Below are positions 29,306 through 37,350 of a stretch of DNA of 37,350 nt, piece after piece (within the stretch, counting starts at the first letter, position 1; every line of letters starts with the position of its first letter). The position numbers and the translations under genes were made by a program. The stretch spans positions 1 through 37,350 of the forward strand of contig JAJFIP010000261.1 of the NCBI GenBank assembly GCA_021774875.1, given 5' to 3'. The notes below the pieces were generated by a model. It searched no databases, was not told the origin of the DNA, and saw only the letters and a program-made list of their open reading frames with translations. This DNA comes from Emcibacter sp. GTDB lineage: Bacteria > Pseudomonadota > Alphaproteobacteria > Sphingomonadales > Emcibacteraceae.

Positions 29306-30196
29306 TCAGATGATTTCTTTCAGCCGTATTGAAAATAACTGGTTTAACAGGCGTTGCTTTTGAATCAAAACTATCAGAATCGGGGTTAGAATAGCAATCT
29401 CGAACCAGAAAAAATAAATTGGCTGCCCGGCAATACAGGCAATGAAGATGGCTATGGTTCGGTAATTGGCACACATGACAGACCAAGTATTGACAGCCGG
29501 GGCATAGGTTTCCCGGTATAATGTCCTGATTTCATTTGTCTTATCCTGATTGTCCTGTAGAGCATTTCTCAAGCTTTTGCGATGCGCAGAGTTAATGCCG
29601 CTTGACCTGCGCTGCATTCTGACATAACCGATATGGAATTGGCTCATTATAAAGGCCAGGGCTGATTTACCCTTGAGGTCCGCGATCATGTGACTTATTT
29701 CCGGCAGGGCCGCAGATTGTTTGCCGTGGCCCCAGTAATCATATTCCCCGCGCTGCAATTCATAAGCACTGGATTGTATGGCATGTAGAACCACGGCGGC
29801 CAGAATAATATACCAGACTTCAGAATAGCCCTGCTGTGAAAGGGCGAGGCCTAGCCCCAGATAAACGCTGAAAAAAGTCACATAATCACAAACACCATCC
29901 AGTACTTTGCCGATTTCCGAATAACTTTTGGTCAGTCGGGCCAACTGTCCGTCAGCCCCGTCCATGATGTGCCAAAGTATCATGCAGATAAATCCGGCGA
30001 CTGCCATATAAGGGTTGTGGTAGTTAAAGTAGGCAAAACCCGCCAATATGCCAAACATCATTCCGGTCAGCGATACCATATTGGGGGAAATATTTTTGGC
30101 GGCAAACTTCGGGACCAGCCAGCCGCTGATGGGATGAATGAAGTAAAGATTTGTATATTCTTCAATTTCACCGGTACGCTTTACAGGATCTGTCAT
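29306..30196 (-). CDS. CDP-alcohol phosphatidyltransferase family protein
   Basis: Intact motif DGQLAR-LTKSYSEI-G-KVL-D-GVC-D matches DG(x)2AR(x)8G(x)3D(x)3D; multiple TM segments. Confidence 0.92.
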   Translation of the reverse strand: MTDPVKRTGEIEEYTNLYFIHPISGWLVPKFAAKNISPNMVSLTGMMFGILAGFAYFNYHNPYMAVAGFICMILWHIMDGADGQLARLTKSYSEIGKVLDGVCDYVTFFSVYLGLGLALSQQGYSEVWYIILAAVVLHAIQSSAYELQRGEYDYWGHGKQSAALPEISHMIADLKGKSALAFIMSQFHIGYVRMQRRSSGINSAHRKSLRNALQDNQDKTNEIRTLYRETYAPAVNTWSVMCANYRTIAIFIACIAGQPIYFFWFEIAILTPILIVLIQKQRLLNQLFSIRLKEII

Positions 30197-30208
30197 CGTA
30201 TATTGTTT

Positions 30209-31567
30209 CTATAAGATATTGGGTTTTTTGAATTTTTCAGCGAAATTTTCACTATTGGCTATGGTTATGTTTTTGAGATGATACACAAGTCGTGCCTGAT
30301 GTACAAAGAAAGTTATCGTGCCGTAGGCGCAAATAAAGCCAAAGCCCATATACCACTGGTCACTCAGGGCAAAAGGAAACAATGCCCACATTAGTGTATT
30401 GCGTCTGCCGGCGATCAGTTGGAATTTCCGGTCAAATGATGCGGTATCGCAGATCTGAAAATTGGTCAGACGGTAAAAAAACTTACTCTGAATTTCATCG
30501 GCAATCTGAAATAATACCAGAGCTGTTGCCATGATATAGGGGGCTTCGCCGTGGGAGTCTGATAAAAAAACTGCAATGGCAAAATACCAGCCATAGGCCA
30601 TCAACTTACCGATCAGATGTTTGAAGTCATCAACTCTGGACGTCTGTATTTCTACCCGGGCAAGTTTGCCATCAACACCACCCAGAATGCCCACAGCATA
30701 TGCCCCGAGTAGAGCAGGCATCAGGTGACCGCTGCCGAAAAGATATATGATAGCGAAACCAAACAGACCCGCCATAATGGTTACGTGATAGGGGGATACC
30801 GGACATTTACACAATTGCTTGACAATAAAATTTTCAATTGGCCGGTGAATATAATGCGCGACCCAGTCCAGATTTCCTTTCTGGGCATATTCAAGCATAA
30901 CATCTGTTCCCTTGTCACCGTCGGGACGCTGGAGGACAGGGAACCACACCAGATCCACATTCCGGTTCAGGTTTGCCATATAAAGTGGAATTTCCACAAC
31001 TTTTGTGATTTCACAGTCGCCTGCTCTCGAAATTGCTTTCAGGCTACCGGGCAGTCCTTCCAGGCTGTTAAGCTTGCGTACATTAGCCGCCAGGGTGGTG
31101 CTGGATAATTTGGCAATGGAGCCAAAATAACCCTCCTGATCTTCAAGCTGAAGCAGAATACCGGCAGCCGTGCGTTCTTCCAGAAATTCATGATGGCCGA
31201 TAAGACTGATTACTGTGGGTGAAGGATGGGTCGCCACCTGATTAATGATGCGGTCATCAACGACAACGCCCTCTTCAATCAGAAACCAGATATTACCCTC
31301 ATTGTTATGTTCCAGAAGCCTCAGGGGGGCGTCTTTGGTATTATGGATAAAAATTCTTTCGGGACGTTTTGTGCAATTCTGGATTTCTCTTTCAAAATCC
31401 TGCATGAACCAATCGGTTATCACATGCATTTCAGTGACACCTATGGCCTTCATCTGTTTCATTTGCCGAGCAAATATACTTAAGCCCCCGACATGGATCA
31501 GGTTTCGCGCCAATGTGCTGACGGTTTCGGATTCCTGACCGGTTATCAGGAGGGCTTTTTTCGTCAT
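30209..31567 (-). CDS. Fusion protein: NTase-like N-terminus plus CDP-alcohol phosphatidyltransferase-like membrane domain
   Basis: N-terminus ALLITGQESETVSTLARNLIHVGGLSIFARQMKQMKAIGVTEMHVITD resembles nucleotidyltransferase folds; C-terminal multi-TM domain with VSPYHVTIMAGLFG and a partial DGKLAR motif. Domain layout recalls bifunctional inositol-phosphate cytidylyltransferase/DIPP synthase proteins. Confidence 0.75.
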   Translation of the reverse strand: MTKKALLITGQESETVSTLARNLIHVGGLSIFARQMKQMKAIGVTEMHVITDWFMQDFEREIQNCTKRPERIFIHNTKDAPLRLLEHNNEGNIWFLIEEGVVVDDRIINQVATHPSPTVISLIGHHEFLEERTAAGILLQLEDQEGYFGSIAKLSSTTLAANVRKLNSLEGLPGSLKAISRAGDCEITKVVEIPLYMANLNRNVDLVWFPVLQRPDGDKGTDVMLEYAQKGNLDWVAHYIHRPIENFIVKQLCKCPVSPYHVTIMAGLFGFAIIYLFGSGHLMPALLGAYAVGILGGVDGKLARVEIQTSRVDDFKHLIGKLMAYGWYFAIAVFLSDSHGEAPYIMATALVLFQIADEIQSKFFYRLTNFQICDTASFDRKFQLIAGRRNTLMWALFPFALSDQWYMGFGFICAYGTITFFVHQARLVYHLKNITIANSENFAEKFKKPNIL

Positions 31568-31648
31568 TAGTTACGGCCCCAAGTCATTTTGTGTCATTAC
31601 ATATCTTAACATGACAGTCATTTAAGGCAACAATCCGGCAAAGAAAAA

Positions 31649-33064
31649 TTATTTTGCCGCCCGGCTGATATTTTTGATTATTTGCCATGCTTTGTCCAGA
31701 TGCTTTTGCTCAGTCGCAGGGGCTCCGCTAACCAGACGAATGGCATATTTTCCGTTAATACGTGTCTGGGTCAGGTAAATGTCACCCGTATCATTGATGG
31801 CTTCAAATATCCTCTCATTCAGGGCATCAAGCTGAGCTTCAGACTTATCATCTGGATGATAACGAAAACAGAATAATGCCAGCGGGTTGGGCGCCAGCAG
31901 TTCAAAGTCCTGCTCCCTGTCTATTTGTTCTGCCAGCGTATGGGTCATTTCAATATGGCGCCGGATATGATTTTGCAACCCCGTGATGCCATATGATCGT
32001 ATGACAAACCACAATTTCAGCGCCCGAAAGCGGCGGCCCAATACAGGCCCCCAGTCCCGGTAATTATTGACCTGATCGCCCTCGCGGGTTTTCAGATATT
32101 CCGGCAATATCTCGAAAGTGCGGATCAGGGCGGCTTTATCCCGGATAAAAAATGCCGAACAGTCAAATTGCGTCAGCAGCCATTTATGGGGGTTAAAGAC
32201 AAAACTGTCGGCATACTCTATGCCTTTTATCATCCATTGATATTCCGGCAGTACCAGCGCACTGCCTGCCCATGCCGCATCCACATGGAGCCAGACGTCG
32301 TATTTTCTGCAGATTTCACCTATGGCCTCAAGCGGGTCAATAGCAGACAGGCTGGTGCTGCCCAGAGTGGCGACAACACAGGTTGGTTTATGACCGTCTT
32401 CAATATCCGCAGCTATAGCTTTGTCCAATTCAACTGGGATCATGGTAAAATTTTCATCAACCGGAATTTTGCGCAGGTTATCAGAGCCCAATCCAGCCAT
32501 GCGGATACCTTTATCGGTGGAGGAATGAACCTCTGCTGAGGCATAACAGCAATGCCGCCCGGCTTTACTTAAACCCCGGTGATTGGTCTGATAATCATTG
32601 AGTGTCTCACGGGCAGTAAGGAAGGCGGCGAGCATGGCCGTGGATGCTGTATCCTGTATGACGCCGTGAAAATTGGCAGGCAGGCCGATCATTTCTCTTA
32701 GCCAGTCCAGAACCCGCTCTTCCAGTTCTGTTGCCGCTGGCGAAGTTTGCCAGCTCATACATTGGGCCGCCAGCGTGGAGGTAAGCATTTCCGCAAGAAT
32801 TGATGGTGGACTGGCATTGGCAGGAAAATAAGCCATAAACCCCGGATGCTGCCAATGGGTCATGCCGGGCATGATAATATCCTGAAAATCCCGGAAAATG
32901 TCATCCATAGGCTCAGGATCGGTCGGTGCAAATAAAGGAAGCTGCGCCATTATTTCACCCGGCTTGGTTAGGGGCTTGACCGGATAGCTTTCGATATTTT
33001 CCATATAATCAGCCATCCAGTCGACAAATTTATGGGCATTTTTTCTGAAATCCTGAGAATTCAT
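31649..33064 (-). CDS. Pyridoxal-dependent group II decarboxylase (aromatic-L-amino-acid decarboxylase-like)
   Basis: HWQHPGFMAYFPANASPPSILAEML...WQTSPAATELEERVLDWLREMIGLP...WLHVDAAWAGSALVLPEY...SFVFNPHKWLLTQFDCSAFF. Confidence 0.95.
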   Translation of the reverse strand: MNSQDFRKNAHKFVDWMADYMENIESYPVKPLTKPGEIMAQLPLFAPTDPEPMDDIFRDFQDIIMPGMTHWQHPGFMAYFPANASPPSILAEMLTSTLAAQCMSWQTSPAATELEERVLDWLREMIGLPANFHGVIQDTASTAMLAAFLTARETLNDYQTNHRGLSKAGRHCCYASAEVHSSTDKGIRMAGLGSDNLRKIPVDENFTMIPVELDKAIAADIEDGHKPTCVVATLGSTSLSAIDPLEAIGEICRKYDVWLHVDAAWAGSALVLPEYQWMIKGIEYADSFVFNPHKWLLTQFDCSAFFIRDKAALIRTFEILPEYLKTREGDQVNNYRDWGPVLGRRFRALKLWFVIRSYGITGLQNHIRRHIEMTHTLAEQIDREQDFELLAPNPLALFCFRYHPDDKSEAQLDALNERIFEAINDTGDIYLTQTRINGKYAIRLVSGAPATEQKHLDKAWQIIKNISRAAK

Positions 33065-33126
33065 AAGGTTTCCTGCTCATAGTTAGCCCTGATTATACCG
33101 ATAAACTTTTAGTATAGATATATGGT

Positions 33127-33696
33127 TTATGTCTGACGTCTGCCTTTAATGCCTTTATAGAGAGCCTGAATTTCTATCATATCCTTTTCCACATTGCCGG
33201 TCGGGGTAAAGGTTGGGCCGAAGCCAATTACTTTTTGCTCATAGTCAAAAAAACCCCGGCCTATGGGAACCCCGGCCCCGTAAGCAATATGATAAAACCC
33301 TCTTTTCCATTTTTTGACCTTGGAGCGGGTGCCCTCGGGGGCAATGGCGATGATCAGATGGTCATGGTTGTTAAAGGCATCTATGGTCGATTGCACCACA
33401 TTACTGGATTTGCTGCGGTCAATGGGCAGGCCGCCCAGCCAACGCATTAGTGGGTTGAGTGGCCCTGTAAATATACTGTCTTTACCCAGCCAGGTGAAAT
33501 CAAGACGCAAGAGAAAGGCTGTTGCCAGAGCCAGAGGGAAATCCCAGTTGCTGGTATGGGGCGCACCGATTACGACAAATTTATCAATATCCGGCGGGCG
33601 GCCTTCTATGCTCCAGCCCATTAATTTAAAGGCGGTCCAGGAAAGCGCAGTAAAGAAGTGACTGATCACAGGGGTGTTAAAAACCGACCGTCGCAA
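33127..33696 (-). CDS. Lysophospholipid (1-acylglycerol-3-phosphate) acyltransferase family protein
   Basis: VVIGAPHTSNWDFPLALATAF and IAIAPEGTRSKVKKWKRGFYHIAYGAGVPI acyltransferase motifs. Confidence 0.88.
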   Translation of the reverse strand: MRRSVFNTPVISHFFTALSWTAFKLMGWSIEGRPPDIDKFVVIGAPHTSNWDFPLALATAFLLRLDFTWLGKDSIFTGPLNPLMRWLGGLPIDRSKSSNVVQSTIDAFNNHDHLIIAIAPEGTRSKVKKWKRGFYHIAYGAGVPIGRGFFDYEQKVIGFGPTFTPTGNVEKDMIEIQALYKGIKGRRQT

Positions 33697-33755
33697 AATA
33701 AATCCTTAAACTAATTTTATTTTGTAAGGCGGGCAGGGTATCAGCTAGTCAAGGC

Positions 33756-35378
33756 TCAGGCAAGGTTGGCATCTTTCAGGCCAGCCAGATATTTTGTGAG
33801 GTCTTGTTCGCGCCGGAACCATTTTCGGCATTCTTTTTCTGCATTCTCAGGAAAATCGGGATAAAGCCTAAGCACATTTGCGCGGGAATTTCCGGCCTCT
33901 TGAACATTGCCTAGCTTGGCATAGATAATCGCCTGTAGCGCGTGGGGCCAAAACCAGTCAGGGGTTTCGATATGGCGCACCTGCTCAATGGCGCGATTAT
34001 ATTCACCGCGAATATAATGGTCATGGCACAGGGCGAAACGGCACCAACCCGGATGCTGGGGGTTCAGGGCCATGGCCTTGCGGACCAGTGACAATCCCTC
34101 GTCCAGCTTGCCAAGCAGACACAGATATACCCCGCTATCAGCGAGAATTGCCGGACTGTTGGGGGCAATGCTCAGGCCCATACGGATATTATCTTCAAAT
34201 TTCTCGATGTCGCCTTTGTGAAAATTAATGATGGTCATGGCATACCATGCGGTGGAATATTTGGAGCTGAGGCCGATAGATTTTTCCGCATATTTCCGCG
34301 CCTGTTCCAGCGGGTCTTGTGAGCGAATATTAAAGCTGAAGCGATATTCATCTAGGGCGAGAAAGGCAAGCCCGGCCCAGGCTTCAGGATAATTGGGATC
34401 AATTTTGACTGCCTTTTCCAGACTGTCTCTTGCTTTCAGGTGTGTTTCCGGCGAAAGTTCAAACAGATAATCATGGAGCAGCAAAGTACTTTCATAGGCT
34501 TCCATAAATTCGGTGGTGCTGCGTTTCATATTTACGGCACTGGTCCGCATGACGGCCCCATATGTATCACCGATGGTGGCAGCCACATGGCTGGCGATCT
34601 CATCCTGCACGTCGATCAGATTTTCAGGTGTCAGTTTACGGTCATAATTTTCCGACCAGACCACAGCCGCATTGGTCGCGTTCAGCAGTTGGGCTGAAAC
34701 CCTGATCTGATTCCCGGCCCGCCGGATACTGCCTTCCAGAATATAATGGGCTTCCAGTTCTGCACTTAGCCGCCTGATGTCAACGGCCTTGCCCTTATAT
34801 GGCGATGTGGTGCGCCGGGAAATCACATACAGTGACGGGCTTAAGGACAGGTGATTGATAATCTCTTCGGTAATGCCGTCACAGAATAATTCCTGAGTTG
34901 CTTCGCCACTTAAATTCTCAAAGGGTAAAACAGCAATAGCCGGACCCGTGGGTGGAGCCGCAGCAGCCGAAAATACCGGGTCTTTTTTTACGGGTGGGGA
35001 TGAGTTTTCTGATAGCTCTATCTTTGGGGCATAGGCACCTTTGGGCAAGGAGATACTGATCCGGTCTTCCTGACCCTCTTCCAGATAATAATGTTCAAGT
35101 AGCCGTCTGAGCCTTCCGGCTTCAACCCGCACGATGGCATCAGTCTGCGGGTCGAATGTCTCGTCCTTGTCAAAGACTTCCAGACCCAGCGTGTAGCCCT
35201 TGATCAGATGGGAACGCTTGCCGAGAAATTCTTCCACCACATATTCAAGAAACCGTATGATACGGTTTTTATTTTTGAAGGTTTCACTGGCCACAATGGA
35301 TCCGAGTTGCGTTGTGATCTGTTCTGGTGATAGAGAAATGTCTGGCGGCATATATGGTTTCTTACAATTTTGTCTCAA
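33756..35378 (-). CDS. Putative N-terminal DNA-binding-like domain plus TolB-N/FlgO-like domain plus TPR protein
   Basis: N-terminus SETFKNKNRIIRFLEYVVEEFLGKRSHLIKGYTLGLEVFDKDETFDPQTDAIVRVEAGRLRRLLEHYY; middle IAVLPFENLSGEATQELFCDGITEEIINHLS...YILEGSIRRAGNQIRVSAQLLNATNAAVVWSENYDR; C-terminal TPR-like repeats. Confidence 0.85.
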   Translation of the reverse strand: MRQNCKKPYMPPDISLSPEQITTQLGSIVASETFKNKNRIIRFLEYVVEEFLGKRSHLIKGYTLGLEVFDKDETFDPQTDAIVRVEAGRLRRLLEHYYLEEGQEDRISISLPKGAYAPKIELSENSSPPVKKDPVFSAAAAPPTGPAIAVLPFENLSGEATQELFCDGITEEIINHLSLSPSLYVISRRTTSPYKGKAVDIRRLSAELEAHYILEGSIRRAGNQIRVSAQLLNATNAAVVWSENYDRKLTPENLIDVQDEIASHVAATIGDTYGAVMRTSAVNMKRSTTEFMEAYESTLLLHDYLFELSPETHLKARDSLEKAVKIDPNYPEAWAGLAFLALDEYRFSFNIRSQDPLEQARKYAEKSIGLSSKYSTAWYAMTIINFHKGDIEKFEDNIRMGLSIAPNSPAILADSGVYLCLLGKLDEGLSLVRKAMALNPQHPGWCRFALCHDHYIRGEYNRAIEQVRHIETPDWFWPHALQAIIYAKLGNVQEAGNSRANVLRLYPDFPENAEKECRKWFRREQDLTKYLAGLKDANLA

Positions 35379-35430
35379 TGAATTTTATTATAGGGACAAA
35401 TAAGGCAGAATTTAAACCCTCAATCTAAAA

Positions 35431-36567
35431 TTATGCCGTTATCATGGACCGGTTGATGATCATGCGCTGAATGTCTGACGTGCCTTCATATATCTGGCAG
35501 ACGCGCACATCACGGTATATGCGTTCCAGCGGAAAATCGCTCAGATAGCCATAGCCGCCAAGGGTCTGTATTGCCGCAGAGCAGATTTCTTCGGCAACTT
35601 CGGAGGCGAATAATTTCGCCATACAGGCTTCGGTGAGACAGGGAATTTCCCGGTCCTTGAGCGATGCCGCATTCAACACCAGCAGTCGGGCCGCTTCCAG
35701 TTTTGTCGCCATATCGGCAAGTCGAAAACCTACAGCCTGATGGCGGATGATGGTCTTTCCAAAAGAGGTGCGCTCATTGGCATAAGCGGTCGCCTGCTCC
35801 AAGGCGGCTTTTGCCATGCCGACACTTTGGGCGGCAATGCCGATACGTCCGGTCTCAAGATTGGACAGGGCCACGCTGTAGCCCTGATTCACCTCACCAA
35901 GCAGCATATCCTGCGTGACCGCCATATCCTGAAAAATCAGGGTGCAGGTTTCAGACGATTTCTGGCCGAGCTTTTTTTCCACCCCGGCGACCGTATAGCC
36001 GGGCAGATCAGTGGGTACCAGAAAAGCGGAAATGCCTTTTTTGCCCAGATCCGGGTCGGTGACGGCAAATATGATCGCCGCGCCGCCTAACTTGCCAGAG
36101 GTAATGAATTGTTTGGTGCCGTTAATCACCCAGCCCTCATTGGTTCTTTTGGCACTGGTTTTGAGCATACTGGCATCTGATCCGGCCTGGGGTTCGGTCA
36201 GGCAGAAAGCACCAATGATCTTGCCCTGCGCCAGAGGCTTGAGGAATTTTTCCTTTTGATCGTCAGTGCCATCCTTTAGCACTGCCGCACAAACCGGGGC
36301 GTTATTAACGCTCATTATGGTGCTGACACCACCGTCACCGCCAGCAATTTCCATCAGGGCAAGGGCGTAGGATACATAATCTGTTTCCGCACCACCCCAT
36401 TGTTCGGGTATGGTCATACCCATCAGGCCTAGCTCCCCCATGCGGTGCAGAACCTCCATAGGCAGATCACCTGTCTTGTCCCACTCCGCCGCATTTGGTG
36501 CCAGTTCGTTGGCGGCGAAGGTGCGGGCCATATCCCGGATCATTTCCTGTTCTTCAGTGAGCAGCAT
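35431..36567 (-). CDS. Acyl-CoA dehydrogenase
   Basis: GAFCLTEPQAGSDASMLKTSAKR...GWVINGTKQFITSG...QTLGGYGYLSDFPLERIYRDVRVCQIYEGTSDIQRMIINR. Confidence 0.96.
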   Translation of the reverse strand: MLLTEEQEMIRDMARTFAANELAPNAAEWDKTGDLPMEVLHRMGELGLMGMTIPEQWGGAETDYVSYALALMEIAGGDGGVSTIMSVNNAPVCAAVLKDGTDDQKEKFLKPLAQGKIIGAFCLTEPQAGSDASMLKTSAKRTNEGWVINGTKQFITSGKLGGAAIIFAVTDPDLGKKGISAFLVPTDLPGYTVAGVEKKLGQKSSETCTLIFQDMAVTQDMLLGEVNQGYSVALSNLETGRIGIAAQSVGMAKAALEQATAYANERTSFGKTIIRHQAVGFRLADMATKLEAARLLVLNAASLKDREIPCLTEACMAKLFASEVAEEICSAAIQTLGGYGYLSDFPLERIYRDVRVCQIYEGTSDIQRMIINRSMITA

Positions 36568-37350
36568 TTACATAACCTCCACAGCCATAGCGGTGGCTTC
36601 ACCGCCGCCAATGCAGAGAGAGGCTATGCCCCGTTTTTTATTGTAAGTTTTGAGTGCCGAAATCAATGTGACCAATATTCGGGCCCCCGATGCTCCGATG
36701 GGATGACCCATGGCACAGGCGCCGCCGTGGACATTCACCTTGCCATGGTCCAGATCAAGGTCGCGCATAGCCGCCATAGTGACAACGGCGAAAGCTTCAT
36801 TTATTTCATACAGGTCAACATCGGCATCGGTCCAGCCGACCTTTTCATAAAGTTTGTTTATGGCCCCGATGGGGGCGGTGGAAAACCATTCCGGTGCCTG
36901 AGCATGGGCACTATGTCCAACGATTTTGGCAATGGGGCCAAGGCCGCGCTTTTGAGCCTCCGACTGTTTCATCAGAATTAAAGCCGCCGCCCCATCGGAT
37001 ATGGAACTTGAATTGGCAGCCGTTACCGTGCCATCCTTGGCGAAGGCCGGACGCAGGTTCGGGATTTTATCTATACGTGCCTTGCCCGGTTGCTCGTCCG
37101 TGTCATAGATGGCCTCACCTTTGCGGGATTTTACCGTTACCGGAGAAATCTCGTTTTTAAAATAACCTTTTTCTATAGCAGCATTGGCCCGGTTCAGGGA
37201 TGTAATGGCATAATTATCCTGGGCCTCACGGGTGAATTGATAATGCCGGGCGGTCTGTTCTGCGAAAACACCCATCAGCTTTCCCTTGTCATAGGCATCT
37301 TCCAGACCATCATGGAACATACTGTCCTTGACTTCGCCGTGACCGATACG
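36568..37350 (-). CDS. Acetyl-CoA acetyltransferase (thiolase), 5' end cut off by the window edge
   Basis: NEAFAVVTMAAMRDLDLDHGKVNVHGGACAMGHPIGASGARILVTLISAL...GIASLCIGGGEATAMAVE. The frame stays open upstream of the listed ATG (RIGHGEVKDSMFHDG), so the ORF-track start at 37320 is not the true start. Confidence 0.95.
   Translation of the reverse strand, partial: RIGHGEVKDSMFHDGLEDAYDKGKLMGVFAEQTARHYQFTREAQDNYAITSLNRANAAIEKGYFKNEISPVTVKSRKGEAIYDTDEQPGKARIDKIPNLRPAFAKDGTVTAANSSSISDGAAALILMKQSEAQKRGLGPIAKIVGHSAHAQAPEWFSTAPIGAINKLYEKVGWTDADVDLYEINEAFAVVTMAAMRDLDLDHGKVNVHGGACAMGHPIGASGARILVTLISALKTYNKKRGIASLCIGGGEATAMAVEVM

Overview
This 37.35 kb window is mostly ordinary alphaproteobacterial core chromosome with a few accessory insertions. 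The left edge (minus strand) carries a truncated tyrosine recombinase (integrase) ORF that is missing from the supplied ORF track. It abuts a tRNA-Ser(GGA) gene, so this looks like a genomic-island boundary, with the island extending left out of the window. Rightward come: a small membrane protein; rpmF; a candidate 6S RNA next to 5-formyltetrahydrofolate cyclo-ligase; a ymdB-type phosphodiesterase; an FMN riboswitch with ribH; a parDE toxin-antitoxin pair; yebC; ruvCAB; ybgC-tolQRAB-pal-cpoB; tilS; ftsH; folP; glmM; thiD; an M1-family metallopeptidase; a DUF6702-like protein; and an orphan membrane protein. After these come map and a TetR regulator (minus), an isoaspartyl peptidase and a D-aminoacylase-like lipoprotein (plus), then a minus-strand block: chorismate mutase, two tandem CDP-alcohol phosphatidyltransferase-type proteins (one fused to an NTase-like N-terminus with a degenerate catalytic motif), a PLP decarboxylase, a lysophospholipid acyltransferase, a wHTH-TolB-like-TPR protein, an acyl-CoA dehydrogenase and an edge-truncated thiolase. 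I found no CRISPR array, no transposon and no clear multi-gene defence system. The best candidates for something under-described are the chorismate mutase / double CDP-alcohol phosphatidyltransferase operon, the HxH-less amidohydrolase beside an isoaspartyl peptidase, and the 12-bp iterated repeats between the integrase and the tRNA-Ser.
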